Part shown: one piece after another, positions 46,058-55,650 of the stretch
Numbering within the stretch: the first letter of the stretch is position 1
How the letters are laid out: each line of letters opens with the position of its first letter
DNA from: Draconibacterium orientale
GTDB taxonomy: Bacteria > Bacteroidota > Bacteroidia > Bacteroidales > Prolixibacteraceae
DNA: 64,000 nt
Direction of reading: 5' to 3'
NCBI RefSeq assembly: GCF_000626635.1
Contig: NZ_CP007451.1
Location: forward strand, 1,860,001 to 1,924,000
Position numbers and translations under genes: made by a program
Notes under the pieces: model-generated
Database searches by the model: none
The model's input: the letters and a program-made list of their open reading frames with translations, nothing else
What the model was told of the DNA's origin: nothing

Positions 46058-46244
46058 AAACTTCCTTTGTGGAAAATTGGTTTGCAAAACTAATTATTTA
46101 ACCCGAATCAGCAAAATAAAAATTAAAAACTATTTATATTTTATTCTATCGCTCTGTAAAAGCGCTGATAACCGGTGTATTCTCATTTATTTTTGGCCGT
46201 AAAAAGCAGAAATTCTAAACAGTTATTCAGGTTACAATCTAAGA

Positions 46245-46268
46245 GATCCCTCGACTTCGCTCGGGATC
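46245..46268. repeat. Small inverted repeat upstream of the POT transporter 3' end
   Basis: GATCCCTCG and its complement CGGGATC with GCTCGGGATC form a hairpin around ACTTCG. It lies 10 bases past the stop of the POT gene. With no T-run it is a weak terminator candidate; hairpins of this kind recur as dispersed elements in related genomes. Confidence 0.5.
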
Positions 46269-46277
46269 AGCAAAATA

Positions 46278-47657
46278 TTAGTTCAAAATTTCTTTTTTAC
46301 GGTCGATGTATTTTACCACTTTTCCATAAACAATCAATGATATTGCTGATACAGAAGCAATTCCCACAAAGTAAAACCAGATATAATGTGCATTAACCGA
46401 TGCAGCTTCCCACTCAGCGTGCGTGTTAAACAGTAAAGGATCGGGGCAATATTTGGTAAGCAACCAACCCGAAAGGCCAAAACCAAGGATAGAAGACAGG
46501 AACGAGTGCAGATGGCTAAACCCAAGATACAGGCCCTCTTCGCCTTTTGGTGCCTGCAACGAAAAATACTCCAGGTAGCGCGGCGAAATAAAGGTTTCAG
46601 CCAGTCCCTGGAAAACGATACCCACAATCATCATAAAAGCAACGGGATGAAGGCCTAAAATAGGATCGCTGCCCATTAAATGCCCCGAGGCCATACAAAG
46701 CGCCGAAACAGGCATGATAAACATTCCCACGGTCATTGAAAACAGCGATGTTTTATTGCGCATCAACTGCGTTACAAAACCAACGGTAAGAAAAACTACC
46801 AGCGGGTTTACGTTGGCAAACCACGAAATAGCACTCCCCTCGCCTGCAAGCCGCAATACGTATTTTGGCATGGTAGCATACAACTGGTGTTGTACCATCC
46901 AAAACCCGGTAATAATGATGATAAGTATTATTAAACGCGCATTGGAGAGCACTTTAATCAATGCATCGAATATCTGCGTAAAGCTTTTTGATTCTTCGTG
47001 TAAACGGTTTGCCTTATAAAACAAGGCCACCAAAATTACAGCCAAAAGGGTAATTCCTCCTGCGAAGTAGTTAAGCGTAACCAATCCTTCGTTACCCATG
47101 GCGTCGCGCAATGGCTTTACAATGGTTTTCCCTGAGAAAGCACCGATGTTTACCATCATATAAAAAATGGAGTAGCCTTGCGCGCGGGTTTCCTTAGTGG
47201 TTTCGCGAGCTACGGTTCCGGTAATACACGATTTTATGAACGATCCGCCAATCATAATCACAATCATAATCGGTACGATAATCCATTTCAAATTGCTTTC
47301 GCGAAGTCCGTTAAACTGGGTGGTTTTGGTATATTCTACCAGTCCCGACGATTCGAGCATTGTTGGTAATACTCCCATCGAAAAATAGCCGACAGAAAGT
47401 AATGTAAAAGCAATCAGCAACGATTTTTTAAAGCCAATTTTATCGGCAACTGCACCGGCAAATGTGGGTAAGAAATAAAGGCCTGCCGAAAACGAACCGG
47501 CCAGCATTGCAGCCTGAAAATCGTTAAATCCTAAAATTCGCGACAAATAAAGTGTGATAACAATAAACACCCCATAATACGCAGCCCGCTCTAATAACTC
47601 CACTGCATTAGCCACCCAAAAAGCCTTCGGGAACTTCACTTTTACTTTCTTTTCCAT
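46278..47657 (-). CDS. POT/PTR2 family (proton-dependent oligopeptide) transporter
   Basis: A 459-residue inner-membrane protein with about 12 helices. The N-terminal motif ELLERAAYYGVF matches the ExxERFxYYG proton-coupling motif of POT transporters, and GGSFIKSCITGTVAR with YMMVNIGAF matches their central signature. It should import di- or tripeptides with protons, although family members can carry other solutes. It is a single gene on the minus strand, divergent from the ECF sigma operon. Confidence 0.85.
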   Translation of the reverse strand: MEKKVKVKFPKAFWVANAVELLERAAYYGVFIVITLYLSRILGFNDFQAAMLAGSFSAGLYFLPTFAGAVADKIGFKKSLLIAFTLLSVGYFSMGVLPTMLESSGLVEYTKTTQFNGLRESNLKWIIVPIMIVIMIGGSFIKSCITGTVARETTKETRAQGYSIFYMMVNIGAFSGKTIVKPLRDAMGNEGLVTLNYFAGGITLLAVILVALFYKANRLHEESKSFTQIFDALIKVLSNARLIILIIIITGFWMVQHQLYATMPKYVLRLAGEGSAISWFANVNPLVVFLTVGFVTQLMRNKTSLFSMTVGMFIMPVSALCMASGHLMGSDPILGLHPVAFMMIVGIVFQGLAETFISPRYLEYFSLQAPKGEEGLYLGFSHLHSFLSSILGFGLSGWLLTKYCPDPLLFNTHAEWEAASVNAHYIWFYFVGIASVSAISLIVYGKVVKYIDRKKEILN

Positions 47658-47928
47658 GCTTGTTTAATGATAATTAAGGTCAGCAAAAATAGCCACTTAA
47701 TCGAAAGCACAAAATGACACCGATCTTACAACTAAATGTCGCCATCTTTCACTTTGTTTATACGGCTACTTTATTGTAGCATCGGCATTAACGATTGTAA
47801 ATACAAAATTTGCATTTGCTGCATTTTGAATACAATTCGTATCACATAAATTTTTTAAACATAATTTCAATCTTTTACAAAGAATTTCTTTTTCATACCT
47901 TCGCAACTACCGTTAGAACTATTTGTAC

Positions 47929-48510
47929 ATGAACTCATTCGAAGAAAATAATCTTTTCATAAATATTCAGCAGGGCGATGAAAAAGCTTTTGAAAAGCTA
48001 TTTAAACTGTATTACGGATACCTGTGCAATTTTGCCACTAAAATAATTGCCGACGATGTGGCTGCCGAAGAAATCGTTCAGGAATTTTTTGTGAAATTTT
48101 GGGAGCGCAGGGCCGATCTTTCTGTAGAATCGTCGCTAAAAAACTACCTCTTCCGATCGGTAAAAAACCTTTGCCTGAATTACATTAAACATAACAATAT
48201 AAAATTACAGCATGCGCAAAAGGTGATTGCCGAATCGGAAACGAGTAATTTCAATAACGATTATATTGAAGTTGATCTGGCAGCCGACATTGCCAAAAGC
48301 ATTGAGGAACTGCCCAAAAAACGCCGCGAAATATTCCGGTTAAGCCGCGAAGAGGGACTAAAATACCGCGAAATTGCCGAAAAATTAAATATTTCAATTA
48401 AAACAGTTGAAGCACAAATGAGTTTGGCAATCAAGTCATTACGAGATAAATTGAAAAAATATAACACCTTCATATTCTACTTTTTTGTTAGCAGAGCGAA
48501 AAAGGCTTAA
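47929..48510 (+). CDS. ECF RNA polymerase sigma factor
   Basis: A 193-residue sigma-70 family protein. I use ATG 47929 (MNSFEENNLF); an in-frame TTG lies two codons upstream. Region 2 spans about 20-85 (FEKLFKLYYGYLCNFATKII, EEIVQEFFVKFWERR), and region 4 spans about 125-180 (LPKKRREIFRLSREEGLKYREIAEKLNISIKTVEAQMSLAIKSL). It matches the Bacteroidota FecI-like group, usually controlled by the FecR anti-sigma encoded next. The FecR gene follows by 34 bases. Confidence 0.94.
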   Translation: MNSFEENNLFINIQQGDEKAFEKLFKLYYGYLCNFATKIIADDVAAEEIVQEFFVKFWERRADLSVESSLKNYLFRSVKNLCLNYIKHNNIKLQHAQKVIAESETSNFNNDYIEVDLAADIAKSIEELPKKRREIFRLSREEGLKYREIAEKLNISIKTVEAQMSLAIKSLRDKLKKYNTFIFYFFVSRAKKA

Positions 48511-48544
48511 GGGTAAATTAATTGTGTATTGTCATTTAAACGAG

Positions 48545-49597
48545 ATGGGAAAAATGGAGAACATAGAAAAATTTGATTGGGAACTGGTTACCAAATATTT
48601 GAATAAAGAAACCAGTTTACAGGAAAATGACGAGGTGGAGACCTGGATTAATCAATCTGATAAAAACCGGGCGGAGTTTGAGCAGTATAAAAACATGCTC
48701 ACCAAAGTAGATTCCTATTACCAGGCAAAAAAATTCGATAACGAAACGGCCTGGAAATCTGTACATACACAATTACACCCTGCTAAAGTTCGATCTATTC
48801 AGCTACAAAAAACAAGAAAGGAGGTTATTGCACAATTTTACAAATATGCTGCAATAGTTGTTATCGCACTTTTATTGGGTTCAGTTGCATATTACCTTGG
48901 TTTCCGCAACCCGGACAAGGCCTATTACAGCGAAACGATCTCGGCCAAAGATCAGGTGCTGAACGAATATGTTTTACCCGATGGTTCGGTGGTTACCTTA
49001 AACAACGATTCGAAACTGCTGTTTCCGAAAAAGTTTAAAGGCAACACCCGCGAAGTTACCATCATTGGCGAAGCATTTTTCGATGTTCAGCGTAATCCCG
49101 AAAAACCGTTTGTAATTAATGCCGGCAATGCACAGGTTAAAGTTTTAGGTACCTCTTTTAACGTAAGTGCATACCCCGACGCAGAAACCGTTGAGGTTAT
49201 TGTTGAAACAGGCAAAGTTCAGGTAATCAGTAAAAACGATAATCCTGAACTGGAAAGCCGCGAGGTATTTTTGTCTCCCGGCGAAAAAGGAACGCTGCAT
49301 TTGTCGAATCTCGATTTGATGAAAACAGTAAACAGCGATCCGAATTTCCTGGCCTGGAAAACACACGACCTCATTTTCAACACTGTTCCGTTACACGAAG
49401 TGGTTGAATGTCTTGAAAAAGCTTACCACATTGATATCGACGTGATGGAACCGGAGCTAAACGACCTCTTATACGAAGGTCATTTCGATCAGAAACCGGT
49501 TGATTTCGTGTTAAATGTAATTCGGCTCACATTTGATCTGGATTTATCGGTTGAAGGCAAACATTACACTTTAATGAGCCGTACAAACAATCAGTAA
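48545..49597 (+). CDS. FecR-family anti-sigma factor
   Basis: A 350-residue protein from ATG 48545; an alternative ATG at 48554 gives MENIEKF, and the longer frame from 48485 overlaps the sigma gene. The cytoplasmic N-terminal domain (DWELVTKYLNKETSLQENDE) should hold the sigma factor. A single membrane helix follows (about 100-120, YAAIVVIALLLGSVAYYLGF), then the periplasmic FecR domain (VLPDGSVVTLNNDSKLLFP, GEAFFDVQRNPEKPFVI) and a C-terminal DUF4974 domain (FNTVPLHEVVECLEKAYHI). Normally an STN domain of a SusC-type receptor contacts it; here two other STN proteins follow. Confidence 0.94.
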   Translation: MGKMENIEKFDWELVTKYLNKETSLQENDEVETWINQSDKNRAEFEQYKNMLTKVDSYYQAKKFDNETAWKSVHTQLHPAKVRSIQLQKTRKEVIAQFYKYAAIVVIALLLGSVAYYLGFRNPDKAYYSETISAKDQVLNEYVLPDGSVVTLNNDSKLLFPKKFKGNTREVTIIGEAFFDVQRNPEKPFVINAGNAQVKVLGTSFNVSAYPDAETVEVIVETGKVQVISKNDNPELESREVFLSPGEKGTLHLSNLDLMKTVNSDPNFLAWKTHDLIFNTVPLHEVVECLEKAYHIDIDVMEPELNDLLYEGHFDQKPVDFVLNVIRLTFDLDLSVEGKHYTLMSRTNNQ

Positions 49598-49609
49598 AGC
49601 TTTAAAGTC

Positions 49610-51178
49610 ATGAAACCAATAAAATGGAATAAAATAAAAATTATTGTCCTAATGGCCTTACTGGCTTTGTTAGTGGTACCTAACACCAGTTTTGCCCAGG
49701 ATACAAAAAGCCAGGCGCTCGATCAAAACATCAGTATTTATGCTGAAGACGAGCCACTTTCAGATGTAATTGAAAAGATCTGTAAATACCTGGACATCGA
49801 TTACTCGTACAACGCCGATATGGTTGCAGATAAGAAAATCAGTTTAAACGTATCGAACAAGCCTTTAAAATATGTGCTCGATAAGCTGATGAAAGATTTT
49901 TACCTGCTATTTGAAATTGAAGATAACCTGCTGGTGGTGCGCGATTACGTTCCCATCGATGAAAGTATGGAATACGAAAATACCACGCAACAATTTGCCA
50001 GTACTAACCGTGGATTCCTGTTCGATAATCCGCGTGATAAACAAATCACCATAAAATTTAAATCGGCCAGTAACTTAATTATCATTCCGGTAAATATTAA
50101 CGATTCGGATACGTTGAATTTTATTCTCGACACCGGTGTTCGTTTCCCGATTATCACCGAGCTTCCTTTTATTAATAAGCTGAATTTGAACTACATGATG
50201 CCGGTTAAGGTAAAAGGACTTGGCGAGGGAGAATCATTAACAGCTTATCGCTCGGGGAATAACGTAATGCACATCAACGGGTTAACAGCGCGTAACCAGG
50301 AAGTACAAATGATCATCGACGAAAACTTCCAGATTTCGCACATGCTGGGTATTCCGGTTCACGGATTAATCGGCTTTAACCTGTTTAAAGATTACATTGT
50401 AAAAGTTGATTACCTGAATGAAAAACTGACCTTGTACAAACCGGAATATTACAAGTACCGCGACCGCAACAAAGACATTATTATGCCTTTGCATTTTGAT
50501 GGAAACAAACCCTTTGTGCGCACTACAATTGTTACCGACGAAATAAAAGAAGTTCCGGTAAAACTATTGGTTGACACCGGTGCCAGCGATGCGCTTTGGT
50601 TATCAGAAAGTTCAGACGAACGTATCAATCTGCCGCAAAATCACATTGAAGCATTTTTGGGCCGTGGTTTAAATGGCGATCTGTACGGAACAAAAGGACG
50701 TATTGATGCCATTTGGGTTGGAACGCTACTGCTTACAAAACCAATTGTAGCCTTTCCTAACTCAAAAAATATCGATAGCCTGATTTCGGTGAACGGCAGA
50801 AACGGAACCATTGGTGCAGAAATTCTTAGGCGTTTTTATGTTACAATCGATTACCGGAATAGCCGTCTAACACTACGACCGAATCATAAAATTAAAGAAG
50901 ACTTTAATTACAATATGAGTGGAATGGAAGTTACCAATCCGATGCCCGGCCTGCCCATTTTCACCATTGCCGATATACGCGAAAATTCGCCGGCACACAT
51001 TGCCGGGTTACAGGAAAACGACCAGATTATTCGTATTAACAGCAGTAATCATCAGTCGCTGGAGTTAAACGATATTAACCTGCTGCTTCAAAGCCGCGAA
51101 GACAAAAAAATTAAACTCACCGTATTACGCAACGGCGAAGAGTTTAAAACTTCTTTTGAGCTGAAAAAGATGTTTTAA
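49610..51178 (+). CDS. Secreted STN - double aspartyl protease - PDZ protein
   Basis: A 522-residue protein with a signal peptide ending near FAQ (30). Residues about 35-112 form an STN domain (ISIYAEDEPLSDVIEKICKY, ISLNVSNKPLKYVLDKLM). Two retropepsin-like segments follow: LDTG at 174 with GLIGFNLFKDYIVKVDY, and VDTGAS at 322 with GTIGAEILRRFYVTIDYRN. A PDZ domain occupies about 435-522 (ENSPAHIAGLQENDQIIRI). Both catalytic Asp-Thr-Gly motifs are intact, so a single-chain two-lobed protease is possible. It is 12 bases after fecR and overlaps the next gene by one base. A role in processing an anti-sigma or envelope signal is inference. Confidence 0.85.
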   Translation: MKPIKWNKIKIIVLMALLALLVVPNTSFAQDTKSQALDQNISIYAEDEPLSDVIEKICKYLDIDYSYNADMVADKKISLNVSNKPLKYVLDKLMKDFYLLFEIEDNLLVVRDYVPIDESMEYENTTQQFASTNRGFLFDNPRDKQITIKFKSASNLIIIPVNINDSDTLNFILDTGVRFPIITELPFINKLNLNYMMPVKVKGLGEGESLTAYRSGNNVMHINGLTARNQEVQMIIDENFQISHMLGIPVHGLIGFNLFKDYIVKVDYLNEKLTLYKPEYYKYRDRNKDIIMPLHFDGNKPFVRTTIVTDEIKEVPVKLLVDTGASDALWLSESSDERINLPQNHIEAFLGRGLNGDLYGTKGRIDAIWVGTLLLTKPIVAFPNSKNIDSLISVNGRNGTIGAEILRRFYVTIDYRNSRLTLRPNHKIKEDFNYNMSGMEVTNPMPGLPIFTIADIRENSPAHIAGLQENDQIIRINSSNHQSLELNDINLLLQSREDKKIKLTVLRNGEEFKTSFELKKMF

Positions 51179-52698
51179 TGAAACAAGTAAAACAACTGAT
51201 CATATTTATTACCATCCTGTTGCTATCTTTTACTACAAAAGGCCAGCAACAGGATGGCTCTATTTTCGAGCGCCGCATAAGTATCAATCAAACCAATCAG
51301 CCGCTCGATTTTGTTTTTGAACAGATCAGTTGGCAGGCTAACGTATTTTTTTCGTACGATGCCACTATTTTTAATGCCGCCCAAAAAGTAAATATTTCGG
51401 CCCAGGATAAGTCGCTGTACACCGTTCTGAATACTTTGCTCGATACCTCTCAATATCGTTTTAGCGAGTTGCAAAACCAGGTAATTATTACCCGAAAATC
51501 GGAATATAATGAGTTTTCGGCAGCACCGGATTCGGTTCCTGTTAAGTATTTTTTCCTGTCGGGTAAATTAATCGAAATCCGCAAAGGGCGACCCGTTCCT
51601 TTTGCATCGGTTTCCATTTTAGATAAACCAATTGGTACCATCAGCAATTCCGATGGCGAATTTCTGTTGAAAGTTCATCCATCGTATATCGCTGATACCA
51701 TTGTAATTTCGTGCATGGGATACGAGCAAAAGTTATTGCCGGCCAATCAATTACTCGACGAAGATCTTTTTATTCTGGAACCGGCTTCAATACAGATTAA
51801 GGAGATAAAAGTTACTGCAATCACACCCGAAAAATTGTTAAAGAATATGCGGGCCAATTACGAAAAGAATTATACGCCATCAAGCAAACTAATGACAGCT
51901 TTTTACCGTGAAACTGTTAAACAGGATAAAAATTATATAAGTCTTTCGGAGGCGGTAATAGAAGTGTTAAAAGCACCTTATATTGGCACCTCCCGAGGCG
52001 ATTTGGTGCGCTTATTAAAGGGTCGAAAAAGCCGCGATGTACAACCATTTAAGTGGCTGAATTTTAAATTAATGGGCGGTCCTTTTACTATTACCGAACT
52101 GGATGCGGTAAAAACCGTTGAAACCTTTATTGATCCCGAGTATGAGCATGTGTATGAATACCAGATCAGCGATGTGGTATGGTATGAAAACCAACCGGTT
52201 TATGTGGTAAATTTTCGTGCTGAACCCGGCGAATTTTACCCGCCTTTTGAAGGAGAAATGTATGTTCACCGTGAAACATTTGCCCTGGTGCATGCCAGTT
52301 ACCATTTAAATAAAGCAGGATTAAAACAGGCCGAAGAAATCATGATTAAAAAGAAACCACGCAAAGTTAAAGCGCGACCAACCTATGTGCATTACCAGGT
52401 AAATTACCGCCAATACCAGGGAAAATGGCACCTGGCATCGGCAAAAGCATCGGTTAAATTTAAAGTACGAAGCAAACGAGACCGCATAAACTCCGAGTTT
52501 CACAGCGTTTCCGACCTGCTAATCACCAATATTCAACCCACCGGTTTAAAGCGTTTCAACAAAGACGAACGTTTTAACCGCAACGATATTTTTGTGGAAG
52601 TTTTAGGTGCTTACGACGAAGATTTCTGGGAAAACTACAACATTATAAAACCCAACGAAAGCCTGCGAAATGCTTTCAAACAATCGCTGTTGAACTGA
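51178..52698 (+). CDS. STN and CarboxypepD-like domain protein, no TonB barrel
   Basis: A 506-residue secreted protein; its ATG shares the last A of the protease stop (TAATG). The signal peptide is about 1-22. An STN domain spans about 30-105 (ISINQTNQPLDFVFEQISWQ, YTVLNTLLDTSQYRF), and a CarboxypepD-regulatory domain about 120-200 (GRPVPFASVSILDKPIGTIS, VISCMGYEQ). The rest (about 210-506, TPSSKLMTAFYRETVKQDKN, VYVVNFRAEPGEFYPPFEGE) is a beta-rich region of the kind found in surface-exposed proteins with CarboxypepD domains, and no 22-stranded barrel follows. It may be a structural or sensory partner of the protease. Function unknown. Confidence 0.8.
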   Translation: MKQVKQLIIFITILLLSFTTKGQQQDGSIFERRISINQTNQPLDFVFEQISWQANVFFSYDATIFNAAQKVNISAQDKSLYTVLNTLLDTSQYRFSELQNQVIITRKSEYNEFSAAPDSVPVKYFFLSGKLIEIRKGRPVPFASVSILDKPIGTISNSDGEFLLKVHPSYIADTIVISCMGYEQKLLPANQLLDEDLFILEPASIQIKEIKVTAITPEKLLKNMRANYEKNYTPSSKLMTAFYRETVKQDKNYISLSEAVIEVLKAPYIGTSRGDLVRLLKGRKSRDVQPFKWLNFKLMGGPFTITELDAVKTVETFIDPEYEHVYEYQISDVVWYENQPVYVVNFRAEPGEFYPPFEGEMYVHRETFALVHASYHLNKAGLKQAEEIMIKKKPRKVKARPTYVHYQVNYRQYQGKWHLASAKASVKFKVRSKRDRINSEFHSVSDLLITNIQPTGLKRFNKDERFNRNDIFVEVLGAYDEDFWENYNIIKPNESLRNAFKQSLLN

Positions 52699-52766
52699 TT
52701 TAGACCAATTTTAATGACGAATGAGCGTTAATAATGGTATTATCTTACTATTCCAAGGTTTTTGCG

Positions 52767-52774
52767 TAATTTTG
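52767..52774 (+). promoter_or_regulatory. Candidate -7 element for rbfA
   Basis: TAATTTTG fits TAnnTTTG and lies 19 bases before the rbfA ATG. No convincing TTG is seen at the -33 position, so support is moderate at best. Confidence 0.35.
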
Positions 52775-52793
52775 TGGCTTATAATCAGAAACA

Positions 52794-53138
52794 ATGAAAC
52801 AATACAGTACAAGACAGAATAAAATCTCGAGGCTCATTCAACGCGAAATGGCCGATATTCTTTTAAAAGTAAATAAAGAACGTTTCCCGGGTAAATTGCT
52901 TAGCGTAACCGGAGTACGCATTACAAAAGATCTTTCCATTGCGCGCATTCACCTCAGCATTTTCCCGTCGGAATTTGCCAACGATATTTTGGAAGAAATC
53001 AAACTTTCGGGCAAACAATTGCGTGGCGAACTGGGCCGGAAAACCGGAAAAAGCCTGCGTGTTATTCCTGACCTGGAATTTTACATTGACGACAGCCTCG
53101 ATTATATCGACAATATTGATAACCTGCTGAAAAAATAG
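52794..53138 (+). CDS. rbfA: Ribosome-binding factor A
   Basis: A 114-residue protein of normal RbfA length. The KH-like fold is recognisable from STRQNKISRLIQREMADIL at the start and LLSVTGVRITKDLSIARIHL in the middle, ending RVIPDLEFYIDDSLDYIDNIDNLL. It binds the 30S subunit during 16S rRNA 5'-end maturation. It is followed 38 bases later by the LolC/E-type permease, a gene order common in Bacteroidota. Confidence 0.93.
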   Translation: MKQYSTRQNKISRLIQREMADILLKVNKERFPGKLLSVTGVRITKDLSIARIHLSIFPSEFANDILEEIKLSGKQLRGELGRKTGKSLRVIPDLEFYIDDSLDYIDNIDNLLKK

Positions 53139-53176
53139 TTTCTGAAACTTTTCGTTTTCAAACAAAACACCGGCGT

Positions 53177-54409
53177 TTGAACTTACCATTTTTCATAGCA
53201 AAACGATACCTGTTCTCGAAAAAGAAACAAAATATTATTAACATAATATCATGGATTTCGATGGCCGGAATTGTGGTGGGTACCATGGCCATCATCATCA
53301 TCGTTTCGGTGTTAAACGGTTTTACCGATTTGATTGGTGTGTTTTACAGCGACTTCGATCCCGACATTAAAATATCGTCGGTTGAAGGGAAAATGTTTGA
53401 TCCCAATACGATTGATATTGAACAAATTAAAACCTTGCCCGATGTGGTTTCGTATGCCGAAGTGGTTGAAGAAGTGGCCTTGCTACGCTACGGAAAACGC
53501 CAGTTTGCAGCTACCATTAAAGGCGTTCCCGATAATTATCCGGATTATACCAACATCGATAAACTGCTGATTGAAGGCGAATATTACCTGAAAAAAGACG
53601 GCATTGATTACGCTGTGGTAGGGCGCGGAATTGCCAATAATCTTGGCGTTGGCGTATCTTTTCTCGATCCGCTGCATATTTATGTGCCCAAAAAAGGAAA
53701 ACAGGTATCGTTGAATCCATCGCGAGCTTTTAACCACAGTTATCTGTTTCCGTCGGCAGTGTTTGCTGTGCTCGAAGATGTGGATGCCAAATACATGCTG
53801 GTATCGAAAGCGTTTGCCACAGAGCTTTTTGACAGTGGAAACGACATTTCTGCGATTGAACTGGCCATTACCGATGGGGCTGATGTTGATGCCATTCAGG
53901 ATAAACTGGAAGAAATTGTGGGAGCCGGGTTCCACGTGAAAAACAAAGAGCAGCAGCACGACCTGGTTTTTAAAACCATGAAATCAGAAAAATGGGCCGT
54001 ATATTTCATCCTCGTCTTTATTTTGCTGCTGGCTTCCGGAAATATGATCGGCAACCTAACAATGCTTTATATCGATAAAAAAGAGGATATTGCTATTTTG
54101 GGTAGCATGGGACTTCCGGCACAACAAATCAACCGGATTTTTCTCTACGAAGGCTGGCTAATTTCATTGGCTGGAGGTGTTTTAGGTACCATTCTGGGCG
54201 TATTTGTATGCTGGCTTCAAATTACGTTCGAGTTGGTAAAATTACCCGGTGCCGGTGGTTCCTTTGTTATTTCGGCTTACCCGGTCCATATCATTTTTAC
54301 CGACATCATTTTGGCATTCGCTGCCGTATTAATCATCGGATTTATTGCCTCATGGTACCCGGTTAAATTCATGTCGAACAAACAATTAGCACCTTCAAAT
54401 ATCAGCTAA
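53177..54409 (+). CDS. LolC/LolE-family lipoprotein-releasing ABC transporter permease
   Basis: A 410-residue protein starting at TTG 53177: the next residues NLPFFIAKRYLFSKKKQNIINIISW are the conserved LolC/E beginning, so TTG is well supported. It has one N-terminal helix (about 22-45), a large periplasmic MacB-like domain (about 50-265) and three C-terminal helices with the FtsX motif (DIAILGSMGLPAQQINRIFLYEG). It would move lipoproteins from the inner membrane to the LolA carrier. The matching ATPase is not in this window. A parS-like sequence (14 of 16) falls inside the gene at 53928. Confidence 0.92.
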   Translation: MNLPFFIAKRYLFSKKKQNIINIISWISMAGIVVGTMAIIIIVSVLNGFTDLIGVFYSDFDPDIKISSVEGKMFDPNTIDIEQIKTLPDVVSYAEVVEEVALLRYGKRQFAATIKGVPDNYPDYTNIDKLLIEGEYYLKKDGIDYAVVGRGIANNLGVGVSFLDPLHIYVPKKGKQVSLNPSRAFNHSYLFPSAVFAVLEDVDAKYMLVSKAFATELFDSGNDISAIELAITDGADVDAIQDKLEEIVGAGFHVKNKEQQHDLVFKTMKSEKWAVYFILVFILLLASGNMIGNLTMLYIDKKEDIAILGSMGLPAQQINRIFLYEGWLISLAGGVLGTILGVFVCWLQITFELVKLPGAGGSFVISAYPVHIIFTDIILAFAAVLIIGFIASWYPVKFMSNKQLAPSNIS

Positions 54410-54501
54410 CTCACGATTTTTCAAAACTGACTTTCCTTAGATTTTCGCGCGTATTTTTGTTTTAACTTGCACCTGATAACAGCTAACAAGTTATATGTAA
54501 A

Positions 54502-55530
54502 ATGAAAGCGATTGTAAAAAGTAAACCTGAAAAAGGCATTTGGATGGAAGATGTTCCGATGCCAACTGTCGGACCCAACGATATTCTTCTGAAAGTACGA
54601 AAATCAGCCATTTGCGGCACCGATTTGCACATTTATAAATGGGACGAATGGGCGCAACAAACCATTAAAACGCCGGTAACTATTGGCCACGAATACATGG
54701 GAACTGTTGTTGAAGTAGGCTCGGAAGTTGACCGCGTAAAAGTGGGTGAGCGCGTTACCGTTGAAGGCCATATTTCGTGTGGTTTTTGCCGGAATTGCCG
54801 ACGCGGCCGCCAACATATTTGCGACAATACCATTGGTATTGGTGTAAACCGCGATGGTGGTTTTGCCGAATATATTTCTGTTCCGGCGAAGAACGTTCTG
54901 CACATCGATCAACGAATTTCGGATGAAATGATGGCCATTATGGATCCGCTGGGCAATGCCACACACACGGCACTTTCGTTTCCTCTGTTGGGCGAAGATG
55001 TATTAATTACCGGAATTGGCGGGCCAATTGGAGCCATGGCTGCTGCCATTTGCAAATTTGCCGGTGCACGCAACATTATTGGTACCGATTTAAGTAAATA
55101 CCGCCGCGATCTGGCCCGAAAAATGGGAGTTACGCGTGTTATCGATCCTACCAAAGAAAGCATTAAAGAAGCCATGGAAGTACATCACATGGTAAGTGGT
55201 TTTGATATTGGTTTGGAATGTTCGGGTTCGCCAATTGCCTTTACCGACATGGTAAACCACATGTACAACGGCGGAAAGATAAGTTTGCTTGGTTTGCTGC
55301 CCGAACGCACTCAAATCAACTGGAGTAAGCTCATTTTTAAAGGATTAACATTAAAAGGAATTTATGGCCGCGAAATGTACGAAACCTGGTACCACATGGA
55401 AATGATGCTGACCACCGGCCTCGATATTTCGCCCGTTATTACCCACCGTTTTAAAGCCGACGATTACCAGGAAGCCTTTGAAATTATGGAATCAGGCGAC
55501 TGCGGAAAGATCATTTTGGATTGGGAATAA
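54502..55530 (+). CDS. tdh: L-threonine 3-dehydrogenase
   Basis: A 342-residue zinc-dependent medium-chain dehydrogenase. The catalytic zinc Cys is in CGTDLHIYKWDEWAQ, the motif specific for Tdh, with GHEYMGTVVEVG. The structural zinc is bound by CGFCRNCRRGRQHIC. The NAD site is GIGGPIGAMAA, followed by IGTDLSKYRRDLARKMG. It oxidises threonine to 2-amino-3-oxobutyrate, then cleaved to glycine and acetyl-CoA by a ligase not present here. It appears to be a single-gene unit, with TATTTTTG at 54452 as possible -7 element. Confidence 0.95.
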   Translation: MKAIVKSKPEKGIWMEDVPMPTVGPNDILLKVRKSAICGTDLHIYKWDEWAQQTIKTPVTIGHEYMGTVVEVGSEVDRVKVGERVTVEGHISCGFCRNCRRGRQHICDNTIGIGVNRDGGFAEYISVPAKNVLHIDQRISDEMMAIMDPLGNATHTALSFPLLGEDVLITGIGGPIGAMAAAICKFAGARNIIGTDLSKYRRDLARKMGVTRVIDPTKESIKEAMEVHHMVSGFDIGLECSGSPIAFTDMVNHMYNGGKISLLGLLPERTQINWSKLIFKGLTLKGIYGREMYETWYHMEMMLTTGLDISPVITHRFKADDYQEAFEIMESGDCGKIILDWE

Positions 55531-55539
55531 AAGAATGAT

Positions 55540-55638
55540 GAATGATGATTAACGAATGATGATTTCGGAAGTAAAGAGTCAGTACATAAACTCTGCACGT
55601 ATTTCAATTCTTAAATCAAAAATCGTTAATCATCATTC
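55540..55638. repeat. Spaced inverted repeat after tdh
   Basis: GAATGATGATTAACGA at 55540 is complementary to TCGTTAATCATCATTC at 55623-55638, a 16-base perfect arm separated by about 67 bases. It may fold in the tdh 3' untranslated region or be a small repeat element. A second ATGATGATTT copy lies between the arms. Confidence 0.6.
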
Positions 55639-55650
55639 GATATTCTAATT

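Noticed and set aside
45951-46202. Open frame over the tRNA-Leu (RGGNRTRTPLPELD)
   Set aside because: It is the antisense of the tRNA gene and not a protein.
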